A stretch of DNA of 64,000 nt from Burhinus oedicnemus (GCA_008921705.1 VFFE01007186.1:672441-736440); one strand, 5' to 3'. Counted from the stretch's first letter, positions 40,085 through 53,624 are shown. A program made the numbers and translations. The notes: generated by a model from the letters alone, not told the origin.

Positions 40085-40275
40085 TGTGGAGACAGCACTG
40101 CTCTGGGACACCAGACCTAGTTTTAGTACCCTGTATCATCCACAGAGCTTCCCACAGAGTTTCCATTTGACTTCAGGCGAGATTCTTCACCTACCCTGTG
40201 ATTCAGTTCTCCAGGCACAAAATAAAGACATTTTCTTATCTCACTGGGATGCTATAATGACAAAACTGAGTAACT
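40085..40275 (+). mobile_element. MIR SINE
   Basis: This is the best MIR in the window and covers most of the element. The tRNA-derived part AGCACTGCTCTGGGACACCA followed by GACCTAGTTTTAGTACCCTG fits the AGAGCAC...GACCTGGGTTCTAGTCCC pattern. The core GACTTCAGGCGAGATTCTTC then fits GACCTTGGGCAAGTCACTTC; ACCTACCCTGTGATTCAG and TTCTCCAGGCACAAAATAAA fit the CTCTGTGCCTCAGTTTCCCCATCTGTAAAATGG part. It ends with TATCTCACTGGGATGCTATAA, like ACCTCACAGGGTTGTTGTGA. Old, heavily diverged and inactive. Confidence 0.65.
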
Positions 40276-42699
40276 GTGATACACTCACATGCTAGGGCAG
40301 ACAGCCACGGAAGTACTTAGACCGACAGTAAGACATACAACCCAAAAGTTTAACTCAAATTATCTGATACATTCTAAGGGCTCTTATCTTTAAAGGGAAG
40401 CCTTTCCATAAGCAAACCAAATGATCTAGTCTCAGGCTAACTAGGCTTTCTTCTTTCCTTTGAACAGGTTTCAAAGTAAAACAAGATAAGCAGAAGCTCC
40501 TTAGAGGACCTCTCTTCACAGAGAGCTGGGATGTGACAAGAAGCGCAAAGTATCTCTAATTTCAGGAGCAAAAGCTTTAGTTTGGAAGGGTAAGATGTAG
40601 TGTTTACACCCACAATAGATAAAAGAAAGAAATTCCCCAGTCCTCAGGGGATGGGCCACAGGGATTTTTTTTCCCTTTGTTTTTCCTTTTGTTTTAAGTG
40701 TAGACAGATGCCAATCAATGAAATATTTATCGTACAGGAATTTACCGAAGAATTTCCATACAGGACTGAAACATACACCTTTGCTTTCTCTTCAGAGATG
40801 GATCCATTCATGTGTGATTTACAGCTGCTACTAAATAAATGAATCACCTTGAAAATTATTTTTTATTAATCAATTAGCACTAAAAATATACCGCTAGTAA
40901 GATTTTACAAGAGTTGTTTTGGCTGAAAATTGATACTTAATCTAATTTAAATGCCTGTCATGGTTTTTTTTTGACAAAATAATGACAATATTGAAGTATG
41001 AAAGCGCATTTCTACAAAAAGTATTTTTAAAAGTTGGGATTTCCATCATGTTCTTAAAGATGACTTATATTTTGATCCATAATAACCTCATCCTACTCTC
41101 CATCAAGTAATGCATGGATTAACTTTTGCGTATGCACATTTTCTTTAGAGAGAGACATTCTTCTCAGTAAATTTAACAAGTTTTTCTGTTCTGTGAATGA
41201 CTGCAAACTGTTTATTCTTTCCTACAGAAAGGCATTTTCTTGGACTGTAGACTGAGTCTTAATGATTTGCTTTAAGTATTTGATACTCCATACCGAGGTA
41301 GTTCCCCATTCCAACTAATATTACACACACTATCTTCTCCACAATGACACACAGTAATTGTGTGTGTGCTCAAACTCCTGTCTCAGTCAGTTAATCATTT
41401 TTGTACCAAGTATCTCTGGAGAGACTTACAGCACCTGCCAGTAGTCCTCTCTCTATAAAAGTAGACTAATAGCTATCGTTCTTCAGCACACACTGAAGAA
41501 AAACAGTTATAGTTTTAACAGGTTGGTCATGTTTTTATGTTATCTCACAAGTTCATGTCCCATCAATACCAACTGTGAATCAGCCTCATCGCCTGACATA
41601 TTTGCTGTTCTGCAGGTAATCATAAATTGATATGTCATCCTACTGCTGCTTTGCCACTTGGGTGGATCTGAAGTGCGTCTTTTGAGGTCACAGACCTGTT
41701 GTCCCAGAACAACAGCATGAAGAAGATTACCCTGATGTAGACGTGTTATTAAGCCAGGAAGACAGTTCAGCAAGGGATGATACAGTCCAAGTTACAGTGA
41801 GAGATGCTGCTTTTTTCTGTACCTCTTTTTTTTGGTGGAGTGGGGGGCGGGGAAGAGGTGTCAGAGAACCCATCTATGCAAGCATGTTTCAATAAGCTGC
41901 TCAACATCTTTCAGTCTCAAAAAAAGGCTCAACTCTATGTCTCTCCAAAATTTCGAAAAATTAATACATCAGCTGTATAATAGAACCTAATGACAATAAA
42001 AACAACATCATTTATGGAATTTAAGTACCTAATTTTGACATACTAAAATGAGAGTATTAGCCTAGATATGGACCAGTTTTGGCCAGAATTTACTAAGATC
42101 CGTAAGTTGTGATACCTCCTCCATTCACAGTTTGCACAGAGGAGCACAAAATGCAGCACTTGGCTGGTCTAAAAATGAGAAAGATAAACAAACATCAATC
42201 TGGTCCAACAGATCTCAATAAAATAACTAAGTAACTGACTTAGCCTGTGTCATTTAGGAACACGGCTACACATTAAATAACATAAATACAAGGGAAGAAT
42301 ATGCTATATCTTCCTTTGCCCATCATTAAACACCCTCAGATATCCGTATACAAGGGCAAAAAAACACAAAAACCCAAAGAATATTTATTGCACCTGTAAA
42401 TCTCCTAATTTAGTCTCCTAGCATGATTATGTTATCTAGAAAAAAGTAAGAAAAGGTTCCTTCCACTCTTCCTTCTCTCACATTGCCTGGTCATCCTAAA
42501 GCAAAAAAGTCTCTACTAAAAGACATAGCTTTTCAGGTAAATCCCTAGAAATATATACATTTCTTATAAGATATTTAAATTTAGAGTTCAATAGGGAGCT
42601 TCATCCCTGCTATCTAATGCTTTTAAAACTCTGGGGAAAAGTTGCTCTCTCCATTAAAATCCATTAAATAAATTTAAATTTAAAACTCCTGTAAATGAA

Positions 42700-43560
42700 T
42701 TGCGTGTGCTCTTTTGAGACATTCCCCCCTCTGTCATGCCGACAGCCCTGGCCCTGGGATATGAGATCAACCAGCTCCACCCAAATCTACTGCAAAATGT
42801 CCTGTAAACATGGCAGCTGGTAAGGATAGGCCTGACATGCAGGAGGAAATTAGCATTGCCTAAACTGAATTAGTCTAATGAAACATGATGTAACAATCGC
42901 AGGAACTTTTTCTCCGAGGCTGACAAAGTAAGGCCCTGAGCTCCTCCACCTTCCCTTGCCCCCTAATTGAGCACGAGTAATGAATAAACATGTTAACCAG
43001 CTCTATTCTTCCTGCTGGGTTTCATGGCGGCCAGGCCTGCGGCCTGCGCGCCATTGTTTAACAGAAGGATGCAGGACATAGACTGAAGGATTGCTACCCA
43101 GATGTTTCAAGCCACCCACAGAAAGTCGTCAATGGGCTATAAATTTGTGAGGGGAGAGGAAGATTTGCAAAAGAATTGGAGGCATTCACGGGGAGAAGCT
43201 TGAATAAAAGGAGCTCTGCTGGTGGTAGGGTACCAGTAGGTGGACAGGCTGAGGGCTTTCCTGTGGCAATCTGTTCCCTGCTAGCCATGAATTTTAACTA
43301 GCTGTACACAGAGTGATTGCTTTACTTGTTTAGGCTTCTTGTTTTATTGACACACAGCCATGTAGTTAAACAAAGGTCAGAATTACTGAAATACCATAAA
43401 CTGCCTCCACACAACCATTCAGAGAAGGAAGTAGCTGGCTTACCGACATGGGGGCTTTTTTAAATCCTTGTGCAATCACGTTGGGAATTTTCTTTTCTTT
43501 CCTCTTTAAATTCCACACGGTGTTAACTGTCATTAGTGATTACATTTCTCTCTTTATGTA
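42700..43560. promoter_or_regulatory. candidate conserved regulatory block
   Basis: The best enhancer-like stretch in the window by eye. It has balanced composition in an AT-rich setting, few low-complexity runs and a dense set of factor-like sites. These include TAATTG (42964-42969), TAATGA (42978-42983), a forkhead ATAAACA (42984-42990), GTTAAC (42992-42997), a YY1-like ATGGCGGC (43024-43031), a CpG cluster (43028-43052), a SOX-type ATTGTT (43053-43058) and AAAGGTCA (about 43372). A CTATAAATTTGTGAG TATA-like piece is at 43136. No reading frame or transposon is present. Function and target gene cannot be read from the sequence; conservation is inferred, not seen. Confidence 0.3.
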
Positions 43561-43752
43561 AATAATACGTGCTGCATTTTTTACCTTTAAGTATAAATTA
43601 CAAAGAATTCTAATTCTAGACAACTTAGGAAAAAAAAATAAGGTCCTGATCCCACCATTTTCTTTCATACTGAGTAATAATGCTTTACCTACTAAAGTTC
43701 AGTCTGTCAGCTCTCATGCAAGAAAGGGCAAGCATTTTTATTTCATTGTAAA

Positions 43753-43819
43753 CCAACCACGGTTGGATTGTGCCAGCGAGAGCCATGTGCACGTGGATGC
43801 CGGCGCATCTTGCGCCAGC
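43753..43819. repeat. cluster of short palindromes in a CpG-rich pocket
   Basis: Within 67 bp there are CCAACC-AC-GGTTGG (43753-43766), an E-box CACGTG, and GCCGGCGCA-TCT-TGCGCCAGC (43799-43819, 8 of 9 pairs). The stretch GCCAGCGAGAGCC near 43772 is echoed as GCCAGCGGGACTC near 43814. CpG density is far above the surroundings. Confidence 0.5.
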
Positions 43820-46785
43820 GGGACTCGGCTGCCTTCCTCTCCCCAGGCCTCACAGCTCCTCATACTAGCAAATCTGCCTCCCACTACAGTCCAGTTTCTG
43901 CACTAGAGTATGTTATACATACCTACTAATTATCCACTGATTTTCTATCACTTTTATAGGCAGCAGCAGTAGGGCAAGAGAAGATCACTGCTGCCCTTTC
44001 CATCGGAGCTGCCTTGATAAGGGTGGGGTGTATTCCTGAGGTTATAGTCAAAGCAGGAATAGCCACACCTGTCTCCAATTTTCCTTAGATTTTCCTAGGG
44101 GATTTATTAGATAAGAACAGAGGCTCTTTGGCTTTTACTCTGGTGCATCACTTTTCTGCATATCATATCGCAATAAATTGTTGCAAAGGAATTTGCCATT
44201 GGGATTGTCTTCCTGGGACTTTTCATGCAGGAGATGGCCCTTAGGTTTTAATTTTTAACTGAAGAATCTTAAAAATGATCTGAAACTAAAATAAATTAAA
44301 ATAAGCATGATATTAAAACTTAAGAAAGTTCCAATATATAAACTAAAATTTTAAATATAATACAATATATATTAAAAAAAATCACACTGAGAGTCAAACC
44401 CCTCCTGGTATAATGTTTTTCAGATGATCAATAAAAGCAGAGTGTTGTGTCATGAAAGTCTGAGCAGTGTCATTTCAGAGGGTGCCTGTGCAGTTTGTAA
44501 TAAAAGCCCCTTGGGGACAGACCACCTTGTTTCTAAGCAGTGTTATTTATCATCAGAAACACAAGAACCTATTATGAAACACAGTATCTGACATTAGGGC
44601 CTATGCATATACACAAGATTGAAATACCTTAAAACACCTGACTTAAAACTAAGAAAGTGCATATTAGAGGTATTTGTTTAATTTACAGCAAAGAACACAG
44701 ATTGTTCACTTCATATGAGGTCTCACCCTGAAGCCACCATACAAGATGACATGATTGCATGACAGAGCACAAACGTCATGCCAACAACAGTGCCCTTTGG
44801 CCATAATACTTATAATATGATCTGAAGTTTCATGGCCAAGATGAATATAACCAAATATCGCAGTTGTATCAGTTAAATACATGCTCTTTGAATTTTACAG
44901 AGCATCAAGTTAGCTGATATTTTAAGTTAGAAAAGCACTGTCAGCACTGGCTATGTAAGGTTCCTTTTCTTTCTTCAGGGCTAAAAATTCTTTCAGATTT
45001 CACTGAATATAAACAAGTAGACAAACAAATAAACCATTAGACTGGATCTTGAGGACAAGTAATTTATAGTATTCGTAGTCCTCAAGCCCAAGCTGCTGTG
45101 ATTGTGCATGATGTTCCCTGTCCCATTATGTGTCTTCTATAAGCAAACTCAGTGGCTGAGGTTGAGTTTTCAGGTTATTTTTAAAGCCTACATTATGCAT
45201 TTAGGGTAAGATTTTTAAGGACAAGACATTTTGAAGTACATTACATCTGACTCAAGCCAGCAATTAATTTCTCTGTGGTCTTACTGGATGAAAAGGAAGT
45301 CTTGGGTGAACCTGTTCTCTTTAATCACAGTGAACTAATACTCTTTGATTTTCAGTGCATGTCATTCACAGTTATTTATAGGACAATGCTGGAAGTCAAA
45401 ACAGTCATCAAGGGTTAGTAGATATTAGACTTAACATCATACGTTTTCATTAATGGGCTTAAATGAACAAGTAAAGAAATACTCCAGTGATTAAGGCTAT
45501 TAGAAAACTAGTCACTCATATCAGCCACCAAACACGAGTTTCAAATTTCCATTAAAAAAGTATTTTCTGTCTTAATGAGTGATTATTTGGTCACAATATG
45601 ATTTTCTGAAAACAGCTAAATTATGATGCATCACTAAGTACTGATGGCTCAAAAATTTAATTGCCTGTGTCAGACTCTTTTCCTAAAAATCAGACACTAG
45701 AATCAAAGCAGCTAAAACTATTATTTCTACAAATATAGCTGGGTTTAAGCAACATTACAGTCTTTTAAAAGCCTATTGCCATCTGCTCTGTCAAAGTAAT
45801 AAATGAAGAAGTTGGATTTACATGTGGCACTCTGTTAAATGAGGTAAAGTTCAGGACAGAGTTTCACTTCCCAGCAGATGGGGATCTCCCAGCAGGGATG
45901 GAAGTCAACAAAGAGGGTAGCAGGGGGTTTCCATAAATTCATGTGATCCCTGGGCAGAACTAAATGGATTAAATAACAAGGACTCTAGGAGTTAAGCTGT
46001 ATCTTGTTATACTAAGATGTCTCTGCATATTAGGTACACAACAGTTATTCATCCTTTCTTGATACAGTAGAGAAAACAAGCTATCCTTCTTTGAATTTTG
46101 AGCTTGTTTTGCCTTGTGTCTTCTGTTGGAACTCCAAAGCACAGTACAAACTATGATTCTCTTCTACACAATAAGAAGGTATTGAAAAGTCTATATCATC
46201 ATAGAGAAACGCAAGAAGTATCTGTGGGTACTATTCAATGACTTGCCTCAAGTGTCCTAAAAATGTTACCATTCATTGTTCATTAATATTTGTGTCACAG
46301 GGACTTATTGCTAGAAGTTGTTAAAAATCTTTTTCTCATTATTTATCTTTTTCACTGGAATAGTGGAAAATTTTGCTACAGAAGTTTCCCTTATTTTGCA
46401 AACCTCTATTTATCACCTGGATTCATTGCACTCAAGGAATTTACCAATTAAATGGTAGTGTTTAAAGAATGAAAATATACATGGAAAAATGCTTGGATAA
46501 GTACAATATATATCTTTAAGATTATTTGTATGTATGTGGGCAAAGAAATCTGTATGCAGAGTTTGGGATTTTATTTTAGGACCATTGAGCTTGAACAAAA
46601 AATTGAATAGCCAGTATTATAATGCATTACAGTGAACAGATATGTTTGTCTTTGAATAGACTTTCATGTTTGCTTTTGACAGCATTCCAAAATAAGTCTC
46701 TTGAATTTTTTATGCTTTCCCTGACATGGCTTCTGACATTCCTTGTAACAAGCACCTGATCTGGAGTGAGAGTTTTGAGCTTGGG

Positions 46786-46815
46786 TTGTTTACTTGTTTG
46801 TTTGTTTGCTTGTTT
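46786..46815 (+). repeat. (TTTG)n imperfect microsatellite
   Basis: TTGTTTACTTGTTTGTTTG continues to TTTGCTTGTTT, with two interruptions. Confidence 0.8.
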
Positions 46816-48120
46816 AAATTTACTTTGGCTGAAATAATTCCATTGTGGGGCTGCATTATCACGGTCACTGTTTCCTTTACCATAGCATGGCAAGGCTGTT
46901 CTTTATTTCGCTGTTTCGTGGCATTGGACTTTCAGGAGATGAAAAACAAAATTTGCCTCCATGTGGTTTCTATAGGTCATATAAACTGGGTATTTGCAGT
47001 GCAGCTGATTTAGGATGTTGTATTTCACTCAGTTTCAACTCAGGCAAACACAAAGAAAGAAAAAGTATTTGCTCCTGTAGCAGAAGTAACAGACATTTGT
47101 TTAGTCTGAATGGTATTTTAATTAACTGAAATGATTTGAAATTATACTTGGTGTTTATATAGAGAGGTGTATAGTTTTAGGCATAATACAGATGGTGCAC
47201 ATCCACACAGATGTATACCTGTACATGAGTTTCAGATGGTTTTAATTAACGGCATCACTATGGGGCCTATGTCACCTTGATTGTCTCACTGCTGAAAAAT
47301 CTTTTCTTTACTTAGGAATGATGATTGATTAAATAAGATAGAATAATTAACATGAACATTATAGATCTTAAAACATTATTGTTTATATACTTTTCTGTTA
47401 TAACAGTCTTTTGTACATCTTCTGAGACAAAACCTTGTGCAGAAGAATCCTTTTCCTGAGCAGAGAACGTGTTTCCAAAAGTCCTTTGTTAAGATGACAG
47501 GCTAGTAATTCTACCCCCATCAGGCATGTTTTTCCCATATTACCAAGTCTTAGCATGTAAAAGAAGTTTAGGGGGAGGATCTCTTTGTCAAAATGAGTTA
47601 ACTTCATCGTAACCTCAACCAAAATCCTGGCACACATTCATTTTCATGTCTCCTCTAAAAGCGTACAGCAATTTGAACAGCTGTTAACTTTGAACTGCCT
47701 GGCTTTGGGTCTCCTGAGAAGAAAAAAACCAAGTCCAGCAGAAGAGTATAAGCTGATAGAAATAGATTGCCCAGTCTCTGCTGCAGTAGGACCAATTTCC
47801 TCCTTCAGAAAAATGATGAGCTATTTAGTGCCTAAACACACAATGGGATATTTCCAGTTGATTTGCCGATGAGCATCTACAGACAAGATAATGGTGACGT
47901 GGGGGTAGAGTCAGGCTACGAGCTTTGAAGCTCTTGCACACTTCTGTTTTCACACTCAGCTGGGCTGTGTTTTATATCTGTCTCCCTGCTTCCTAGCATT
48001 ACCCTTGTTATGGGTGGGTGGGATAGCAATTACAGTTTGGGCATTGAAACACGTCCTTCTGCTCCTATTTTGTTTGCAATATGCATATCTATTTCAAGGA
48101 ATATTTTTGAAAGCCTCAAC

Positions 48121-48137
48121 TTTTTTTTTTTTTTTTT
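48121..48137 (+). repeat. poly-T run (T17)
   Basis: Seventeen T residues followed by AAGAAAGC. It could be the reversed tail of a retroposon, but no body is recognised to its left or right. Confidence 0.85.
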
Positions 48138-49264
48138 AAGAAAGCTGCAACAATAGAAAGATGGGTCTTTCATTTGCTTCCCCTGAAGCCAGCCTCCAGC
48201 TCCTATTGTTTTCAGAAGTGAAGGATCAAGTTCATGACATGTTTACAAGACAATACAAAGGGAAGGCAGAAAACATAACAAAAGTATAAATACCTCTATA
48301 CAGCTATCTATATATAAAAGTAAAAACTTTTAAAGCAGTCTGTTTGTTCCTATTTCAAGAAATACACAAATGGTCCTATTAACATCTGAATACGCTGTAT
48401 TGCATTGTTTGACTGAAAAGGAAGGAAAAGAAACAACAGAAAGTTTGAGAGCACTCAAAAAGCGCAATACAGGATTGTGCAGTGCTAGAGAAGGGAATAT
48501 TGAAGACAGGCTTGGATTCTGAAGTCATTTTGTGAAAGGCTCTTTGTGTGGACTTCTTCAGAGAGCATGGGGCTGTCTCAGAGCATCTCCCTGACTTCAG
48601 AGTGTATCTGAGCTGCGGATCTTCACAGGAACCACAGATGCAAGCTCACATAGCAGCATAGTCCCTACAGGCACTTAAGGGAACACGTCCTGAGGTCTCT
48701 ACAGTTACTTTTTGGAATGTCTTCCTAGTCTGATTGCATTTTTAGCGGCGTTCTGCTTTTATTAGTCTCAAAAGCCCATAGCCCATGCTCCATGATCACG
48801 CGGTATTATTCACTGACATGGACTATTTTGAAGTGACTACCAATTTGTCAAATCCCCATGAATGCCTGTGACTGTCAAAAGTGCCAGGAAGCTTAGTTCA
48901 TGTCTGAGTGTCACAGCATTTACCTCTTCAGTCACCCTCCTGTCTTTTGTAGTTTCTTAGCCCTCGCCATATACCTTCCAAATGTGTATTACAGCTGGGA
49001 AAAAGGGCAGCCATGGGTTACAATTGATAGTCCTGGTGTTTTTATGCTGCCAGGTAAAAAAATTTTACCCTGCCATTTTCCCTTGGAATAGTCATTGATA
49101 CCATAAGTAGGGGTACTTTCAAAACTTCCACAGTTATTGGCTCTCTTTTTTTCATAATAAAATCTGATATTTTGCTCTTCTGTGTCAATATCATGTATCT
49201 TGCCTTAAAATTATTGAATATTAATAGTGCAATCTAATTAAGAAAATAATGCATTTAAATTCTA

Positions 49265-49286
49265 CCTCCCTTTTGGAAAAGGGAGG
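49265..49286. repeat. 22-bp near-perfect palindrome
   Basis: CCTCCCTTTT (49265-49274) and AAAAGGGAGG (49277-49286) are exact reverse complements separated by GG only. One strand is pure pyrimidine then pure purine, so the site also has strong strand asymmetry. Such short-spacer palindromes are not common by chance. Confidence 0.65.
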
Positions 49287-50679
49287 GTTCCAGGTCCAGG
49301 AAAAGATAGGTTTTGTTTATATTTTCATCAAGCTATTTTTAAGTGCCTTGGGTTAGACTCACACAAGGACTCAGGCAATGGTGAGAAATGCAGGTCATAT
49401 CTTCTAGACAAATTTCCTCTTATTAGGACCCACCGCCCTGAGTCAAATGAAATTAGATGTCTTGTACAGAACACATGAACAACACATAGTTTCAAAGGAG
49501 TCTTCAAAAAAAAGCTTAGTCACGAGGCTATAGATTACTCTGAGGTGACAGAGTCTGGGCATTAAGGTAGTCGTTTAGATGCTAGGCATCATCAAGACTT
49601 AGGTAAATACATGCGCAGACAGGGGCAGGACTTTAAGAAACATCACAGGCAGATGCCTAGCTATTTTGGTCCCTCAAGCACTGAGATGCAGAAAACATAT
49701 GCTTAAGGTTATTAAAATCTTGTGCTAGACATCCAAATTAGTCAGCAAGGTCTAAACTCTGTCCTAGTCTTTTAACAGAATTAACCTTAAATTGCTTCAA
49801 ATGTCAATTGTTACTTTAACAGAGGTGAGCTGTGCAAAATGATCCATATATTGCCATTTTAAGGTGGAAGCACGCTATTTCAATATTCTTTCCAACAGAA
49901 AGATTGAAACAAACCCCCACCACCACTTTTTAAAGACAGCAGCTACCCAAACATTTCTTTGGTAGTTTAATTATCCTTTATGTTTTTCCCTAGGGTCAAA
50001 TTTCCCTTTACGTAGTACATACAGAACTACATTGAATTTGCTGACAAATGCTATATGCAATATGACAAAGCTGTGAAATAAAGGAGTTAATGTAATCTTA
50101 AATGAGATGTTCATGGAAGACTTTTTACTTTTTAGTTGGCAGATTCCATTGCTTTGACTCAGTGCAAATCTGTAAAACGAGTTTCAGATGTAACCTACAG
50201 TATGGTGTCAGGTTAGAAGAAAAATATCTCATCCAGAAGTGTGTAAAGAATTAAAACAATATTTTCCCTCAGCTGGCTACTTATGAGCAAGATGCTGAAA
50301 AGCAGAATTATCACTTCTTGGAAGCAGCTTATTTTTAAATTAGTTTATAATTCCATGGTGAAATAAAAGTAAGTTTTACTGTTCTAAAAGATAAATTTAT
50401 TTAGAAATACAAAACCAAGAAAAGATTTATTTTAAAGTGTTCCTAAAGTTACTTTCTGAAACCATAAAGTATGGATTTTAAACTTTAACATTTTACACAG
50501 GCATTATCAGTAAAATTGATTCCACTTCATACATTGCAGATCAAGGACAGAATTGGTTCAACTATCCTATACGTTGTTCATGATTTTTCGTCCAGTGATG
50601 GTTATTCATGGTTAATGTGAATTTTCACATACACAATAAAATGGAAGAAAAACATATAAACACTTTCTATAACTGAGGT

Positions 50680-51300
50680 AAGCCTTTCATCGTGAACTTT
50701 CTACTCCACATGAGCAACCAGAACCTAGGAAATGTGATTGTTTTATCAACATTGGCCATAAATATTCATTTACACAGAAGTAAGTTCAGAACAAATCTGG
50801 TAAATCCCATGAACGTATACTGGATTTTCAGCAGCCTAAATGACAGTAGAAGTGTATCCCTGGCTGCCCCTGACAGCATTTCACTTAAGTGTTATTTAAA
50901 ACAAATTTCCAGTGCAATAAAGCTTCTCCCCTCTGCAAACGTAAATTATATTTAATATGCCTGGGAACAAGTAAGGCTGCCAAAGTCTGAGGCAAGCCAG
51001 CCTTTATGACTTCAGTCCGTTCTCAGCCCTTGATTACAATTTGATTTCCTTTGGCATCAAAAGACAAACTATTTTAGTGAACAATGTTCTTCCTTTACCA
51101 AGAGTGAGCTCTGGTTACTTGGCAGAGGGCCTATTTACTTGCAGACAACATGTCCAACCTCCCAGCACTAGCAGACCCGTGGACTTTGATTTAAAGCAGC
51201 GCAAAGTAAGAAAAACAGAACAGAATGTATATTGCTCACTTGAGAGGCTTATTGTTTAAACAGCCTACTTATCATTAGACTGTGCTCCAATCCTCAACAC
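50680..51300. promoter_or_regulatory. possible conserved non-coding block
   Basis: Less AT-biased than its flanks, without repeats. It contains an NKX2-type CACTTAAGTG half-dyad (about 50882), a SOX-type AACAATG (about 51082), a TTGATTACAATTTGATT stretch (about 51031), and a GACTTTGATTTAAAG TCF/homeobox-like stretch (about 51182). The 87-codon and 72-codon open frames in it show no domain. A weak call made on composition and motifs. Confidence 0.18.
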
Positions 51301-53624
51301 TTTCTTTTGTGTACTTTATGTCAGACATATGGCCACGTTGGGATGCTGACAGCAGTTTTAACACTGCTGCACTATACATACTACTTGTAATTTGTTCTAT
51401 CTTATAGCTGGGGCTTTCTTCAAAGAAGAAAGTGAATTTTAAATGCTGCAGTTAATAACTGTAACCATCTGATAGGAAGATATAAAAGTGATGTGCTTGA
51501 AATGACGGCAGAGTTCATTCATCTGCACTGGGAGCATCGTAGATGTTAAAGCATTCAAAATGAAGCCTCTATTATAGTAAGAAATGAAACCCACAAAGGC
51601 ACCTGAATTCAGTAACACAAAATAAAATGTTCCCATACTCTTAACTCCCCACGCCCCCCATGTCACCATGGAAAAAAAAAAAAAGGGGAGAAACACATTT
51701 CAGACAAATTTCACTCAGCCTTTTTGTTTACCTCCACCTTTCTGTAACCATAAACCTCCCTCGGGCTTGCAATAGCATGCTTTTCCCCTTCTCATCACTA
51801 TCTGAGCACCAAGAATGCTCTTTTACCTCTTTTTCTGTTTGTTTGTTTAAGTACCTTAAACCCGATCTAGTGATCAGGAGGGAAGAGCCAGCACCCAGGT
51901 CCCGGGCGGTCCTGCCCGCCCATCCAGGCAGGAGCCTTCCTGCCTCCAGAACAGCACCAGGGTTTCCTTGCTGTTTCCCCCAGTCTTCCCCGGGGCCAAG
52001 ATGCCTCCTGAATGGGTTAGGGTCCTCTGATTTCAGCTGAATTCTACGCCTTACAAGACCTTATCAGTTCCACTGTAGAGCAAGAAGCTTCCAACAAAAA
52101 AATAGTTCTTCCATTAGAAAACATTGTTTCATGCACAGGAAAAAACCCACATGTGAGGAAATATCCTCATTCAGGGACTGTTTTGTTTAAAAAAATTCTG
52201 ATAGAAAATATTGATAATATCAAAACTGTATTTCATTGTTAATGATTTTTTTTTTTAGTCAAAAGTGGAATAAAATAATTACAGGTCTGAATCAGAGCAC
52301 AGTATTTCAGTGCTCTCTAAGCAGAACATATCCGTGGGTCTCCCATTATTTGGTCAAAATTGCACTCAATTTTTGAATTTACAAAAAGCAGCTTAAACCT
52401 CAGAGTTTCCCAAAGAATAGACATTCCAAAGTTTAATCAGCCTCGCTCAAGATCAAAATCCATCTGAACAGAAGAATGAGATTATATAACTCAACCTCCT
52501 TCACTACTATAGCAAAGAGGCACTAGACTGAAACAGAAACAAACATCACATAATTATAATACCAGGTAAAACAAGCAAAATAATTAGGAAAATGACATGT
52601 TTACATATCTTGTTGAAAAATTCAAAAGCACATCACTGAGGAAAAGGAGGAAGGAGAAGAGAGGGGATTATATATGTGTCTGAACTATTATTGATAGCAA
52701 AATTGAAATTGCATAAGATCATTAAGGGCTTGAGCATTGTGTCACTGTCATGACGAATAAAGAATAAGGTCTGGGAAAAAAAATACGTCTCCTGTGCACT
52801 CTGAAGATTGTCATAAGTAATAAAAAGAAAGTGCAGCTGGGTGTGCATTCTGAGAACATGTTCATTGTCAGTCTGCTGGAGTAGAACAAGAAGGTAGGCT
52901 GGAAGGAAATAATGTTATTATATCTCAGCTGGAAAATTACTGTAATATTTAAGGGAAAATATCAGAAAAAAATCCACACAGATTTTTTTAACCATTTCCA
53001 GATTTATTGAGAAATAAGAGTAATAGAGGGTAATTCAAAAATGCTGAAGGATTCTTGCTATGTAGGTTTTAGGACAAGTTTCGTAGATGTTTAATTTATT
53101 TTATATGGAATCTTACTGAGCTAACCCCAACAAAATATGGCAGATTTGACTTGCTGGCATAACTCTTAGAAATCTCTGGACAGCTTGTTGGTTCTGGCAA
53201 ACAGGAATAATCGGAGAATCGCTATGCTGCAGCCTTGTTCTGTTTTCCATTGCTTTAGCCCTTAAGCATGGACATAGTCAGATACCTCAAAATCTAGCTA
53301 AGCAGGATTGTGCACAATTTAACAAAGAGTAATATTCAGAGTCAATACTTATGCCCGTGTCACACTGATATGATCTATGCGAAGGACCAGCCGATGTCTC
53401 TCTGCAGTGAGACAGATTGTCAGGCATGAATTTACTCTAAGGGCATTTATGTCTAGTTTTCCCTATCAGTGAAAAAACACAGAAAGACAGAGAAACCATC
53501 AAGTAGGTGTCTTCTTGGATCATTCACCTGTGCTTTGAGAGACCTGAATTTAAATAATCTGTCTTGTAACTTCACAGAGGCAGTAATCTGAACTCACTTT
53601 ATAAGAGATTACCCTTAGCGGTTA

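Larger units (their letters stand above)
38403..42699. other. gene-free unique sequence
   Basis: No gene is recognised. It is AT-rich, with a MIR at 40085 and a small tandem repeat at 38470 listed separately. The minus-strand frame of 108 codons at 38951-39277 shows no domain. Around 41341-41370 ACACAC and GTGTGTGTG tracts face each other and could fold, but this is low-complexity sequence. At 41836 GGGGGGCGGGG is G-rich without being a canonical quadruplex. Confidence 0.6.
43561..53624. other. gene-free unique sequence
   Basis: No gene is recognised. It is AT-rich overall with local items listed separately: a palindrome cluster at 43753, a TTTG repeat at 46786, a T17 run at 48121, a 10-bp stem at 49265 and a possible regulatory block at 50680. 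A GC-rich pocket at 51880-52020 carries CpGs and a short hairpin (AGGCAGGA/TCCTGCCT, 51926-51945); the 126-codon frame over it (51660-52040) begins in a lysine-rich homopolymer translation and shows no domain. Confidence 0.6.

Noticed and set aside
41161..41180. Distant 20-bp near-repeat with 62877-62896 (TCTCAGTAAATTnAACAAG)
   Set aside because: Flanks do not match, and one AT-rich 20-mer pair is expected by chance or as a trace of an unrecognised old repeat.
51660..52040. 126-codon open frame as a gene
   Set aside because: It starts in a poly-A-derived lysine run and ends in a GC-rich, proline/serine-rich low-information stretch; no domain is seen.
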